DNA of 64,000 nucleotides from Pseudomonas sp. PDM04 (GCF_014851765.1 NZ_JACVAI010000008.1:248001-312000), one strand, 5' to 3'; positions 25,704-37,547 are shown, counted from the first letter of the stretch. Translations and numbers: made by a program. Notes: generated from the letters alone by a model not told the origin.

Positions 25704-27101
25704 CTAGGCTTCGCACGCTGTCGCGGCCGGGTTGTTCACCAGACGCTCGAGGGTGGTGCGATCCAATAGTTCGGTGTCCAATTTGATGTAAATCGCCGCT
25801 TCATCGGCAACGATCACTGCATCTGTTACCCCTACCACGGCCAAAAGGCGCTCGACCAGACCCGCTTCGCGGATCGCCTCGGGCGACAACGGCAAGCGCA
25901 GGCTCGTCACGTAGGGAGGTTCGCGCATGGTAACAGCAAAGGCCAGCCAGAGGGCAGCCAGACCGGCGCATCCAAGGAACACAACCGACAGGCCGCCGTG
26001 CTGGAACATCCAGCCGCCGAGTATCCCGCCCAGTGCCGATCCGAGGAACTGGCTGGTGGAATAGACCCCCATCGCCGTACCCTTGCCGCCCGCCGGTGAA
26101 ACCTTGCTGATCAGCGATGGCAACGAAGCTTCCAGCAAGTTGAATGCGGTGAAGAACACCACCGTTCCGATCACCAGAGCCCGCAGGCTATCGCCGAACT
26201 GCCAGAAGAATAGCTCAGTGAGCATCAGCGTCAGCACCGCGCCCAATAAAACTCGTTTCATTTTGCGTTTCTTCTCGCCGTAGATGATGAACGGGATCAT
26301 GGCGAAGAAGGAAATCAGCAGCGCGGTCAGGTAGACCCACCAGTGCTGCTCTTTGGGCAACCCGGCTTTTTCGACCAGGGCCAGCGGCAATGCAACGAAG
26401 CTCGACATCAACATCGCGTGCAACACAAAAATGCCCAGGTCCAGGCGCAGCAAATCCGGGTGCTTGAGCGTCGGCAGCAATGCCTGCCGCGCGACGCCGG
26501 ACTCACGGTGCTGCAACGGCCCGGCGGCACGCGGCACCATGAAAGCGACGATCAGGATGCCTACCAGGGCCATGCCACCCGTGGCGAGGAACAGCCCCGA
26601 CAGACCGAAGGCACGGGTCAACAACGGCCCCACCACCATGGCGACCGCGAACGACAGGCCGATGGTCATGCCGATCATGGCCATGGCCTTGGTTCGATGC
26701 TGCTCGCGGGTCAGGTCTGACAACAACGCCATCACTGCGGCGGAAATCGCACCCGCACCTTGCAGGATGCGTCCGGCGATAACCCCCCAGATCGAGTCGG
26801 CACTGGCGGCCAGCACGCTGCCCAGGGCAAAGACCACCAGCCCCAGGTAAATCACCGGGCGGCGGCCGATACGGTCGGAAATGACGCCAAAAGGAATCTG
26901 AAAAATCGCCTGGGTCAGGCCGTAAGCGCCAATCGCCAGCCCGATAAGGGCCGGGGTCGCTCCCGCCAGGTCCATCCCATAGGTCGCCAGCACCGGCAAC
27001 ACCATGAACATGCCAAGCATACGGAAGGCGAACACGAGGGCCAGACCGCTTGCTGCGCGGGTCTCGCTACCACTCATGCGTTCGCTATGGGGATCGTGCA
27101 T
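25704..27101 (-). CDS. MFS transporter with C-terminal YAM-like domain (YajR-like)
   Basis: A 465-residue protein with twelve helices (signature loop SDRIGRRPVI) and a cytoplasmic C-terminal extension of about 65 residues after MREPP. That tail (ERLLAVVGVTDAVIVADEAA and following) has the beta-alpha-beta pattern of the YAM domain of E. coli YajR. Substrates of YajR are not established. Transporter genes at this place next to ssb and uvrA are conserved in Pseudomonas. It is divergent from uvrA and directly upstream of ssb with a 9-base gap. Start ATG 27101; an internal Met nine residues on is the alternative. Confidence 0.88.
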   Translation of the reverse strand: MHDPHSERMSGSETRAASGLALVFAFRMLGMFMVLPVLATYGMDLAGATPALIGLAIGAYGLTQAIFQIPFGVISDRIGRRPVIYLGLVVFALGSVLAASADSIWGVIAGRILQGAGAISAAVMALLSDLTREQHRTKAMAMIGMTIGLSFAVAMVVGPLLTRAFGLSGLFLATGGMALVGILIVAFMVPRAAGPLQHRESGVARQALLPTLKHPDLLRLDLGIFVLHAMLMSSFVALPLALVEKAGLPKEQHWWVYLTALLISFFAMIPFIIYGEKKRKMKRVLLGAVLTLMLTELFFWQFGDSLRALVIGTVVFFTAFNLLEASLPSLISKVSPAGGKGTAMGVYSTSQFLGSALGGILGGWMFQHGGLSVVFLGCAGLAALWLAFAVTMREPPYVTSLRLPLSPEAIREAGLVERLLAVVGVTDAVIVADEAAIYIKLDTELLDRTTLERLVNNPAATACEA

Positions 27102-27292
27102 GGAAAAACCTCATGTGAACCGGCCGCGATTCTACCAGTCCCATCGATTGACGGGGTATCTCGCGACGCTTTGCCGCGTCCCGCTGACAGACTCTTCATG
27201 TAAGAGCGTAATCCACTCGTTTGATAGTGTGCATCCATCCAGTATTTGGCCGTATACTCCTACGTTTTCGACGCCCGCCAAGCGAGGCCACT

Positions 27293-30127
<2,835 letters not shown>

Positions 30128-30140
30128 ATCCGGCCCATGA

Positions 30141-30177
30141 AAAAGCCCCTGTCACGTTATCGGTGACAGGGGCTTTT
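30141..30177. terminator. Bidirectional intrinsic terminator
   Basis: A 15-base stem AAAAGCCCCTGTCAC (30141-30155) pairs with GTGACAGGGGCTTTT (30163-30177), with T-runs on both sides. It ends uvrA and the convergent ferritin gene. Confidence 0.95.
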
Positions 30178-30192
30178 TTATAACCGCTGCTA

Positions 30193-30657
30193 TCAGGCGT
30201 GGGATTGCAGGTAGTTCTCGATGCCGATCAACTTGATCAGACCCAACTGCTTCTCGAGCCAGTAGGTGTGGTCTTCCTCGGTGTCATTCAACTGAACACG
30301 CAGGATCTCGCGACTGACGTAATCCTTGTGCAACTCGCAGAGCTCGATGCCCTTGCAGAGTGCGGCGCGGACCTTGTACTCCAGGCGCAGGTCGGACGCG
30401 AGCATGTCAGGAACCGAAGTGCCGACATCGACGTCATCGGGACGCATGCGCGGCGTACCTTCCAGCATCAAAATCCGGCGCATCAGCGCATCGGCGTGGC
30501 CGGCTTCCTCTTCCATCTCGTGGTTGATTCGTTCGTAGAGCTTGGTGAATCCCCAGTCCTCATACATCCGCGAGTGAACGAAATATTGGTCACGCGCGGC
30601 CAGTTCGCCGGTCAGCAACGTGTTGAGGTAATCGATTACGTCTGGGTGGCCTTGCAT
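30193..30657 (-). CDS. bfrA: Bacterial ferritin, bacterioferritin-like without heme ligand (BfrA/FtnA type)
   Basis: A 154-residue four-helix ferritin. The ferroxidase ligands align with E. coli Bfr: Glu18, Glu51, His54, Glu93, Glu127, His130. The heme ligand Met52 is replaced by Ala52, so it should assemble without the usual heme. In P. aeruginosa the katA-linked ferritin, first named BfrA and later FtnA, has this property. It stores iron and can supply it to KatA, which fits the neighbour. The start at 30657 (MQGHPDVIDYLN) matches the family; the frame extends to 30729. The gap to katA carries the katA terminator. Confidence 0.9.
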   Translation of the reverse strand: MQGHPDVIDYLNTLLTGELAARDQYFVHSRMYEDWGFTKLYERINHEMEEEAGHADALMRRILMLEGTPRMRPDDVDVGTSVPDMLASDLRLEYKVRAALCKGIELCELHKDYVSREILRVQLNDTEEDHTYWLEKQLGLIKLIGIENYLQSHA

Positions 30658-30773
30658 CGCCCTACATCTCCCTGCTTGAAAGTCTGTAGTTTGAACCAAC
30701 ATGACCGCGAGGTCACTCACCAGACGCAATAAAAGCGAAGATATTCTGAGAAAAGCAGCTTAAATAACGCAAA

Positions 30774-30797
30774 AACCGCCCAAATGAGGGCGGTTCT
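30774..30797 (-). terminator. Intrinsic terminator of katA
   Basis: ACCGCCC (30775-30781) pairs with GGGCGGT (30788-30794), followed on the minus strand by TTTTTG. It separates katA from the ferritin gene, which therefore has its own promoter. Confidence 0.88.
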
Positions 30798-30812
30798 GCT
30801 TCTCGTTTAGAC

Positions 30813-32261
30813 TTAGTTAAGCTGTACGCCCAACGCCTTTGCGATTGCTTCTCCGTACGCTGGATCAGCCCTGAAGAAATGTTGCAGCTGGCGATCGACT
30901 ACATCACCGGAAACCCCGGCCATCGCACCGGCGATGTTGCTCACCAGCAGGGATTTCTGCTCATCGCTCATCAGACGGAACAACGCCCCGGCATGACTGT
31001 AGTAGTCGGTGTCCTCACGATGATCGTAACGATCGGCCACGCCGCTCAGCTTGAGCGCTGGCTCTGCGTAGCGAGGCGCTTGCTTAGGCGACTCCACATA
31101 GCTGTTTGGCTCGTAGTTCGGTGCAGCGCCGCCATTGCTGCCAAACGCCATGGAGCCGTCGCGCTGATAGCTGTTGACCGGACTGCGAGGCGCATTCACC
31201 GGCAGTTGCTGGTGGTTGGTGCCCACACGGTAGCGATGCGCATCGGCGTAAGCGAACACGCGCCCCTGCAGCATGCGATCCGGTGACAGGCCGACACCCG
31301 GTACCATATTGCTCGGGCCGAAGGCGGCCTGCTCCACTTCAGCGAAGTAGTTCAGCGGATTACGGTTGAGCTCGAGTTCGCCCACTTCGATCAGCGGGAA
31401 CTCTTTCTGCGACCAGGTCTTGGTCACATCGAACGGGTTTTCATAGTGCGCCTCAGCCTGGGCCTCGGTCATGAGCTGGATGCAGACACTCCATTTCGGG
31501 AAATCGCCGCGCTCGATGGCCTCGAACAGGTCACGCTGGGCGTAGTCCGGATCGGTACCCGCCAAGCGCGCAGCTTCTGCCGGTGCCAGGTTCTTGATGC
31601 CCTGCTTGGTCTTGTAGTGCCACTTCACCCAATGACGCTCACCGCTGGCGCTGATCAAGCTGTAGGTGTGGCTGCCGAAGCCGTGCATATGACGGTAGCC
31701 ATCAGGGATGCCACGGTCCGAAAACAGAATGGTGACCTGGTGCAACGCCTCGGGCGAGTGCGACCAGAAATCCCACATCGCTTGAGCGCTTTTCAGATTG
31801 CTTTGGGGCAGACGCTTCTGGGTGTGGATAAAGTCCGGGAACTTGAGCGGATCACGGATGAAGAACACCGGCGTGTTGTTGCCGACGATGTCCCAGTTGC
31901 CTTCTTCGGTGTAGAACTTCAGGGCGAAACCACGTGGATCGCGCTCGGTGTCGGCCGAGCCACGCTCACCGCCTACCGTGGAAAAACGCAGGAATGTCGG
32001 GGTTTGCTTGCCGACTGATTCGAACAATTTGGCGCTGGTGTACTGGGTGATGTCGCGTGTCACGGTAAACGTACCGTAGGCACCCGAACCTTTGGCGTGA
32101 ACCCGGCGCTCCGGAATGTTTTCCCGGTTGAAATGGGCGAGCTTCTCCAGCAAGTGGAAGTCATCGAGGAGCAGTGGACCGCGAGGGCCGGCGGAGCGGG
32201 AATTCTGGTTGTCAGCGACAGGAGCGCCACTGGCGGTAGTGAGTATCTTATTTTGGCTCAT
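30813..32261 (-). CDS. katA: Monofunctional catalase KatA
   Basis: A 482-residue clade 3 small-subunit catalase. Distal His in ERRVHAKGSGAYG and the proximal heme Tyr in GRVFAYADAHRYRVG are present, as is the NTPVFFIRDP segment with the distal Asn. It breaks down hydrogen peroxide and is the main housekeeping catalase in pseudomonads. The ATG at 32261 follows GAGGAAGAG at a 6-7 base spacing. The 194-base upstream gap holds the rplQ terminator and probably the katA promoter; I could not place an OxyR site. Proximity to the ferritin gene fits joint iron and peroxide handling. Confidence 0.97.
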   Translation of the reverse strand: MSQNKILTTASGAPVADNQNSRSAGPRGPLLLDDFHLLEKLAHFNRENIPERRVHAKGSGAYGTFTVTRDITQYTSAKLFESVGKQTPTFLRFSTVGGERGSADTERDPRGFALKFYTEEGNWDIVGNNTPVFFIRDPLKFPDFIHTQKRLPQSNLKSAQAMWDFWSHSPEALHQVTILFSDRGIPDGYRHMHGFGSHTYSLISASGERHWVKWHYKTKQGIKNLAPAEAARLAGTDPDYAQRDLFEAIERGDFPKWSVCIQLMTEAQAEAHYENPFDVTKTWSQKEFPLIEVGELELNRNPLNYFAEVEQAAFGPSNMVPGVGLSPDRMLQGRVFAYADAHRYRVGTNHQQLPVNAPRSPVNSYQRDGSMAFGSNGGAAPNYEPNSYVESPKQAPRYAEPALKLSGVADRYDHREDTDYYSHAGALFRLMSDEQKSLLVSNIAGAMAGVSGDVVDRQLQHFFRADPAYGEAIAKALGVQLN

Positions 32262-32415
32262 GCGATCTCTTCCTCTTCAGTCTTGAACTGCCGGCTAATC
32301 GGCTGAGAAGGAGTATTGATCAGAAATGTTACACCTACAAATTCATTACGCCATGCGAGTCGATAGAAAATAACTAACTGTACGAGATGGCCAACTTTTC
32401 GATCGCCCACAAAAA

Positions 32416-32434
32416 ACCGGGCACGAGGCCCGGT
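32416..32434 (-). terminator. Intrinsic terminator of the alpha operon
   Basis: ACCGGGC (32416-32422) pairs with GCCCGGT (32428-32434); on the minus strand TTTTTTG follows. It lies 22 bases after the rplQ stop. Confidence 0.92.
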
Positions 32435-32455
32435 TCCTTGTTTCAGACTGACGTC

Positions 32456-32842
32456 TTACTCAGCGGATACAGCTTCACCGCCGACAGCACGATCAACCAA
32501 CTCGACGTACGCCATAGGCGCGTTGTCGCCAGCGCGGAAACCGCACTTGAGGATGCGCAGGTAGCCACCCTCACGGGTAGCGTAACGCTTGCCCAGGTCG
32601 TTGAAGAGCTTACCAACGATAGCTTTCGAACGAGTACGGTCGAAAGCCAGACGGCGGTTAGCAACGCTGTCAATCTTGGCCAAGGTGATCAGCGGCTCGG
32701 CAACGCGGCGCAGTTCTTTGGCTTTTGGCAGTGTAGTTTTGATCAGCTCGTGCTCGAACAGCGACACCGCCATGTTTTGGAACATGGCCTTGCGGTGCGA
32801 GCTGGTGCGGCTCAGGTGACGACCACTTTTACGATGACGCAT
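32456..32842 (-). CDS. rplQ: 50S ribosomal protein L17
   Basis: A 128-residue basic protein starting MRHRKSGRHLSRTSSHRKAM, the standard L17 N-terminus, with the KTTLPKAKELR and TRSKAIVGKLF segments. L17 sits near the exit tunnel of the large subunit. It is the last gene of the alpha operon, 42 bases after rpoA, and is followed by the terminator at 32416. The short acidic tail (GGEAVSAE) is usual for pseudomonads. Confidence 0.98.
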   Translation of the reverse strand: MRHRKSGRHLSRTSSHRKAMFQNMAVSLFEHELIKTTLPKAKELRRVAEPLITLAKIDSVANRRLAFDRTRSKAIVGKLFNDLGKRYATREGGYLRILKCGFRAGDNAPMAYVELVDRAVGGEAVSAE

Positions 32843-32884
32843 GGTTCATTCCTTACCAAACACAACGTTCGGTGATTACGACGA

Positions 32885-33886
32885 TCAGGCAGTCGCCTTG
32901 TCGTCCTTCTTAAGACTTGCAGGCGGCCAGTTGTCGAGGCGCATGCCGAGGGACAGACCGCGGGAGGCCAGAACGTCCTTGATTTCAGTCAAGGATTTCT
33001 TGCCCAGGTTCGGAGTCTTCAACAGCTCTACTTCGGTACGCTGAATCAGGTCACCGATGTAGTAGATGTTTTCCGCCTTAAGGCAGTTGGCCGAACGTAC
33101 AGTCAGTTCCAGATCGTCAACCGGGCGAAGCAGGATCGGATCGATCTCGTCTTCCTGCTCGACAACCACAGGCTCACTGTCACCTTTGAGGTCGACGAAC
33201 GCAGCCAACTGCTGTTGCAGAATGGTTGCAGCACGGCGGATAGCCTCTTCAGGATCCAGGGTACCGTTGGTTTCCAGATCAATAACCAGCTTGTCCAGGT
33301 TGGTACGCTGCTCGACACGGGCGTTTTCCACCACGTATGCGATACGGCGAACCGGGCTGAACGAAGAGTCGAGCTGCAAGCGACCAATGCTGCGGCTTTC
33401 GTCTTCATCGCTCTGACGCGAGTCTGCCGGTTCATAACCACGACCACGAGCTACGGTGAGCTTCATGTTCAGGGCGCCGTTAGACGCCAGGTTAGCGATT
33501 ACGTGATCGGGGTTAACGATCTCGACATCATGATCCAGCTGAATATCGGCAGCGGTAACCACCCCCGAACCCTTCTTCGACAAGGTCAGCGTAACTTCGT
33601 CACGACCGTGCAGCTTGATAGCCAGACCTTTAAGGTTCAACAGGATTTCAATTACGTCTTCCTGTACGCCTTCGATGGCGCTGTACTCATGGAGTACACC
33701 GTCAATCTCGGCCTCGACTACTGCACAGCCGGGCATTGAGGACAACAGGATGCGGCGCAGCGCGTTGCCCAGGGTGTGGCCGAAACCACGCTCGAGAGGC
33801 TCGAGAGTGATCTTGGCGCGGGTTGGACTGACAACCTGCACATCGATATGGCGTGGTGTCAGGAACTCATTTACCGAAATCTGCAT
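32885..33886 (-). CDS. rpoA: DNA-directed RNA polymerase subunit alpha
   Basis: A 333-residue subunit. The N-terminal domain (about 1-235) dimerises and carries beta and beta-prime; HTLGNALRRILLSSMPG is the dimer-interface helix. After a flexible linker, the C-terminal domain has RSANCLKAENIYYIGDL, where the Arg corresponds to E. coli Arg265 that contacts UP elements and activators. It is encoded between rpsD (22-base gap) and rplQ, the usual alpha operon position, which allows S4-linked control. Confidence 0.98.
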   Translation of the reverse strand: MQISVNEFLTPRHIDVQVVSPTRAKITLEPLERGFGHTLGNALRRILLSSMPGCAVVEAEIDGVLHEYSAIEGVQEDVIEILLNLKGLAIKLHGRDEVTLTLSKKGSGVVTAADIQLDHDVEIVNPDHVIANLASNGALNMKLTVARGRGYEPADSRQSDEDESRSIGRLQLDSSFSPVRRIAYVVENARVEQRTNLDKLVIDLETNGTLDPEEAIRRAATILQQQLAAFVDLKGDSEPVVVEQEDEIDPILLRPVDDLELTVRSANCLKAENIYYIGDLIQRTEVELLKTPNLGKKSLTEIKDVLASRGLSLGMRLDNWPPASLKKDDKATA

Positions 33887-33908
33887 GGATGCACCTATTT
33901 TCTAGCCC

Positions 33909-34529
33909 TTACTTGGAGTAGAGCTCGACAATCAGGCTTTCGTTGATGTCGGCGGACAGATCACTGCGAGCTGGAACGTTCTTGAAAACGCCCGACTTCT
34001 TCTCAGTGTCTACTTCTACCCATTCTACGCGGCCACGTTGGGCACACAGATCGAGAGCTTGGACAATGCGAAGTTGGTTTTTTGCCTTCTCGCGAACAGC
34101 GACCACGTCACCAGCACGAACCTGGTAGGACGGAACGTTAACGGTTTTGCCGTTTACGCTGATCGACTTGTGCGATACCAGCTGACGGGATTCGGCACGA
34201 GTCGAACCAAAGCCCATACGGTATACAACGTTGTCCAGACGGCATTCGAGCAGTTGCAACAGGTTTTCGCCAGTTGCGCCTTTCTTGCCAGCAGCTTCTT
34301 TGTAGTAGCCGCTGAATTGACGCTCGAGAACGCCGTAGATACGACGGACCTTCTGCTTTTCACGCAGTTGGGTGCCGTAGTCGGACTGGCGACCGCGGCG
34401 TTGGCCGTGGATACCAGGTGCTGCTTCAATGTTGCACTTCGATTCGATCGCGCGCACGCCGCTCTTCAGGAAGAGATCGGTGCCTTCGCGACGAGCGAGT
34501 TTGCATTTTGGACCAATGTAACGAGCCAT
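33909..34529 (-). CDS. rpsD: 30S ribosomal protein S4
   Basis: A 206-residue primary 16S rRNA-binding protein. It begins MARYIGPKCKLARREGTDLF and contains the S4 RNA-binding domain (LECRLDNVVYRMGF to VNGKTVNVPSYQV). In E. coli S4 represses the alpha operon through a pseudoknot in the rpsM leader; whether that applies here is not visible. The Cys near the N-terminus is single, so the zinc motif of some S4 proteins is absent. It lies 18 bases after rpsK. Confidence 0.98.
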   Translation of the reverse strand: MARYIGPKCKLARREGTDLFLKSGVRAIESKCNIEAAPGIHGQRRGRQSDYGTQLREKQKVRRIYGVLERQFSGYYKEAAGKKGATGENLLQLLECRLDNVVYRMGFGSTRAESRQLVSHKSISVNGKTVNVPSYQVRAGDVVAVREKAKNQLRIVQALDLCAQRGRVEWVEVDTEKKSGVFKNVPARSDLSADINESLIVELYSK

Positions 34530-34547
34530 TCTTTACAATCTCCTGGA

Positions 34548-34937
34548 TTACACGCGGCGCTTCTTCGGCGGACGGCACCCGTTGTGCGGGATTGGCGTCA
34601 CGTCGGTGATGCTGGCGATCTTGTAGCCACAGCCGTTCAAAGCACGAACTGCAGATTCACGACCTGGGCCTGGACCTTTGACGTTAACGTCGAGGTTTTT
34701 CAGACCGTATTCCAGCGCAGCTTGACCAGCACGTTCAGCAGCTACTTGAGCAGCGAACGGGGTGGACTTGCGGGAACCGCGGAAACCCGAACCACCGGAG
34801 GTAGCCCAGGAAAGAGCGTTACCTTGACGGTCGGTGATGGTCACGATTGTGTTGTTAAAAGAAGCATGGATGTGGGCGATGCCATCAACCACTGTCTTTT
34901 TAACTTTTTTACGAGGACGAGCAGCAGGTTTTGCCAT
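34548..34937 (-). CDS. rpsK: 30S ribosomal protein S11
   Basis: A 129-residue protein of the small-subunit platform. It starts MAKPAARPRKKVKKTVVDGI and has the conserved HASFNNTIVTITD and GPGPGRESAVRAL segments; the tail TPIPHNGCRPPKKRRV is canonical. It binds 16S rRNA close to the E-site mRNA path. Gap to rpsM is 30 bases. Confidence 0.98.
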   Translation of the reverse strand: MAKPAARPRKKVKKTVVDGIAHIHASFNNTIVTITDRQGNALSWATSGGSGFRGSRKSTPFAAQVAAERAGQAALEYGLKNLDVNVKGPGPGRESAVRALNGCGYKIASITDVTPIPHNGCRPPKKRRV

Positions 34938-34967
34938 GATTAAATTCCTGTCGATTCGCTGGGGCGA

Positions 34968-35324
34968 TTACTTGCGGATCGGCTTACGCGGACCTTTACG
35001 GGTACGCGCGTTGGTCTTGGTACGCTGACCGCGTACTGGCAGACCACGACGATGACGCAGACCGCGATAGCAACCGAGGTCCATCAAGCGCTTGATTTTC
35101 ATGTTGATTTCGCGACGCAGGTCACCTTCAGTGGTGAACTTCGCCACTTCGCCACGCAGCTGTTCAATCTGCTCGTCGCTCAGATCCTTGATCTTTGCGG
35201 CTGGGTTTACCCCAGTCTCTGCACAGATCTTCTGTGCAGTTGTGCGACCAACACCATAGATGTAGGTCAGCGAGATAACAGTATGCTTGTTATCTGGAAT
35301 GTTAACGCCTGCAATACGGGCCAT
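34968..35324 (-). CDS. rpsM: 30S ribosomal protein S13
   Basis: A 118-residue protein of the small-subunit head that forms bridges to the 50S subunit and touches P-site tRNA. It starts MARIAGVNIPDNKHTVISLT and ends with the basic tail GPRKPIRK. It opens the alpha operon. The 130-base gap upstream, behind rpmJ, contains a stem-loop (35413-35436) and may contain an alpha-operon promoter; S4 feedback acts here in E. coli. Confidence 0.98.
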   Translation of the reverse strand: MARIAGVNIPDNKHTVISLTYIYGVGRTTAQKICAETGVNPAAKIKDLSDEQIEQLRGEVAKFTTEGDLRREINMKIKRLMDLGCYRGLRHRRGLPVRGQRTKTNARTRKGPRKPIRK

Positions 35325-35412
35325 TCAGTGGGACTCCAATTGACAGCTACCTACGCCCCGGAAGCCAAGAAATAGGGCGCGAGATAATATCGCTGTAATA
35401 ACAAATAATCAA

Positions 35413-35436
35413 CCCGGTAGCGCACTAGCTACCGGG
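35413..35436 (-). terminator. Stem-loop between rpmJ and rpsM (terminator or processing site)
   Basis: CCCGGTAGC (35413-35421) pairs perfectly with GCTACCGGG (35428-35436) across 6 bases. The minus strand continues TTGATTATTTGTTATT, a T-rich but broken tract. It may partly end the spc transcript or protect its 3' end. Confidence 0.6.
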
Positions 35437-35454
35437 CTTGAAGCACAATCACAC

Positions 35455-35571
35455 TCAGCCTTGGCGCTGTTTGTGACGCGGTTCCGCGCTGCAAATTACT
35501 CGAACAACACCTTCGCGGCGAATAATCTTGCAGTTACGGCACAGCTTTTTCACCGATGCACGAACTTTCAT
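35455..35571 (-). CDS. rpmJ: 50S ribosomal protein L36, zinc-binding form
   Basis: A 38-residue protein starting [17 protein letters not shown]. The four zinc ligands Cys11, Cys14, Cys27 and His33 are present, so this is the zinc-containing (C+) form. Some bacteria carry a second, zinc-free L36 under Zur control elsewhere; none is in this window. It follows secY by 27 bases at the end of the spc operon. Confidence 0.96.
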
Positions 35572-35598
35572 CACCAACTCCTCGAACCTTATGGGTAC

Positions 35599-36927
35599 TC
35601 AGCGCAACATGCCGCTGCCGTAACCCTTCAGGTTGGCTTTCTTCATCAGGGATTCGTACTGGTGCGAAACGAGGTGCGATTGTACTTGGGACATGAAGTC
35701 CATCACAACCACGACGACGATCAGCAACGAGGTCCCGCCAAGGTAGAACGGTACGTTTGCCGCAACCACCAGGAACTGGGGCAGCAGGCACACGGCCGTC
35801 ATGTATAGAGCACCGAACATGGTCAAGCGAGTCAAAACGCCATCAATGTAGCGCGCAGACTGCTCACCTGGACGGATGCCCGGAATAAAGGCACCGGACT
35901 TCTTCAGGTTTTCCGCTACGTCTTTCGGATTGAACATCAACGCCGTATAGAAGAAGCAGAAGAAAATAATCCCTGCACTAAACAGCAGAATATTCAATGG
36001 CTGACCAGGAGCGATCGACTGCGAGATGTCCTGCAACCAGCCCATACCTTCGGACTGACCAAACCAGGCACCCAACGAAGCCGGGAACAGCAAAATGCTG
36101 CTCGCGAAAATGGCCGGGATAACACCGGCCATGTTCACCTTCAGCGGCAAGTGGCTCGTCTGCGCAGCGAAAACCTTGCGGCCCTGCTGACGCTTGGCGT
36201 AGTGAACAGCAATACGACGCTGACCACGCTCAATGAACACCACGAAACCGATAATCGCTACTGCCAGCAAACCGATGGCAACCAGGGCGAAAATGTTGAT
36301 ATCACCCTGCCGCGCAGACTCGAAAGACTGCCCGATCGCTCTCGGAAGACCGGCAACGATACCCGAAAAGATCAACATCGAGATACCGTTGCCAACACCA
36401 CGCTCAGTAATCTGCTCACCCAGCCACATCATGAACATCGCGCCAGCCACAAACGTGGATACCGCAACGAAATGGAAGCCAAAGTCACCAGTGAACGCAA
36501 CGCCCTGCCCTGCCAGACCAATGGACATGCCAATAGCCTGAACGAGAGCGAGAACGACAGTGCCGTAGCGGGTGTACTGGCTGATCTTGCGACGGCCAGC
36601 TTCACCTTCCTTCTTCAACTGTTCCAGCTGCGGGCTGACGGCGGTCATCAGCTGCATGATGATCGATGCCGAAATGTACGGCATGATCCCCAGTGCAAAG
36701 ATACTCATCCGCTCCAGCGCGCCGCCGGAAAACATGTTGAACAAGCTAAGAATGGTCCCCTCATTCTGTCGAAACAGGTCCGCGAGTCGGTCCGGGTTGA
36801 TACCTGGAACCGGGATGTGTGCGCCTATTCGGTAGACGATAATCGCCAGGAACAGAAAACGCAGACGAGCCCAGAGTTCAGACATACCGCCTTTGCCGAG
36901 CGCAGAGAGAGCACCTTGCTTAGCCAT
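35599..36927 (-). CDS. secY: Protein translocase subunit SecY
   Basis: A 442-residue inner membrane protein with ten transmembrane helices. It starts MAKQGALSALGKGGMSELWA and contains the plug/helix-2 region (YISASIIMQLM) and the cytosolic loop RGQRRIAVHYAKRQQGRK that binds ribosome and SecA. SecY forms the SecYEG channel for protein export and membrane insertion; secE is also in this window (62.3 kb). The start directly follows the rplO stop, whose end supplies GAGGAA, so the two are tightly coupled. Confidence 0.98.
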   Translation of the reverse strand: MAKQGALSALGKGGMSELWARLRFLFLAIIVYRIGAHIPVPGINPDRLADLFRQNEGTILSLFNMFSGGALERMSIFALGIMPYISASIIMQLMTAVSPQLEQLKKEGEAGRRKISQYTRYGTVVLALVQAIGMSIGLAGQGVAFTGDFGFHFVAVSTFVAGAMFMMWLGEQITERGVGNGISMLIFSGIVAGLPRAIGQSFESARQGDINIFALVAIGLLAVAIIGFVVFIERGQRRIAVHYAKRQQGRKVFAAQTSHLPLKVNMAGVIPAIFASSILLFPASLGAWFGQSEGMGWLQDISQSIAPGQPLNILLFSAGIIFFCFFYTALMFNPKDVAENLKKSGAFIPGIRPGEQSARYIDGVLTRLTMFGALYMTAVCLLPQFLVVAANVPFYLGGTSLLIVVVVVMDFMSQVQSHLVSHQYESLMKKANLKGYGSGMLR

Positions 36928-37365
36928 TTATTCCTCGAACTTGCCGCCAGCTGCTTCGATAGCCGCACGCGCACCTTTGGTGGCGCCGATTCCCTTTCCG
37001 ATGGTTACAGCGCGAGTCACTTCACCGGACAGCATGATTTTCACGCGCTGTACGTTGACGTTGATCACGTTGGCATCTTTCAAGGACTGCACGGTGACGA
37101 TGTCGCCTTCCACTTTAGCCAGCTCGGACAGACGCACTTCTGCGCGGTCCATGGCTTTCAGGGAAACGAAACCGAATTTCGGCAGGCGACGATGCAGCGG
37201 CTGTTGACCGCCTTCAAAGCCTGGAGCAATGGTGCCACCGGAGCGGGAGGTCTGACCTTTGTGGCCACGGCCACCGGTTTTACCCAAACCACTACCGATA
37301 CCACGGCCCGGACGATGCTTTTCGCGACGGGAACCCGGCGCTGGACTCAGATCATTGAGTTTCAT
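36928..37365 (-). CDS. rplO: 50S ribosomal protein L15
   Basis: A 145-residue basic protein of the large subunit. The Gly/Arg-rich N-terminal extension (RPGRGIGSGLGKTGGRGHKG) threads into 23S rRNA; the globular part includes RRLPKFGFVSL. It lies 3 bases after rpmD and directly before secY, the usual spc operon order. Confidence 0.98.
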   Translation of the reverse strand: MKLNDLSPAPGSRREKHRPGRGIGSGLGKTGGRGHKGQTSRSGGTIAPGFEGGQQPLHRRLPKFGFVSLKAMDRAEVRLSELAKVEGDIVTVQSLKDANVINVNVQRVKIMLSGEVTRAVTIGKGIGATKGARAAIEAAGGKFEE

Positions 37366-37368
37366 CGA

Positions 37369-37545
37369 TTAACCCTCGACACGCAGCATGTAGTAAGCCT
37401 TGTTGATCATCCCGCGATTCTCGGGAGTATCCTGGACTTCTACAGTGTGACCGATGCGACGCAGACCCAGACCCTTAACGCACAGTTTGTGGTTAGGGAT
37501 ACGGCCGGTCATGCTTTTGATCAGCGTTACTTTTACGGTAGCCAT
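37369..37545 (-). CDS. rpmD: 50S ribosomal protein L30
   Basis: A 58-residue protein, read directly from the minus strand: [20 protein letters not shown] at the start and YYMLRVEG at the end, with the L30 core [12 protein letters not shown]. It is separated from rpsE by 2 bases and from rplO by 3. The start ATG at 37545 follows GGAGATCTTCTG-type sequence formed by the rpsE end. Confidence 0.96.
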
Positions 37546-37547
37546 GA

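Noticed and set aside
27227..27242. Possible LexA box (GTG-N10-CAG) before uvrA
   Set aside because: The first half site is GTG instead of CTG and the interior lacks the AT-rich alternating pattern, so the match could be chance.
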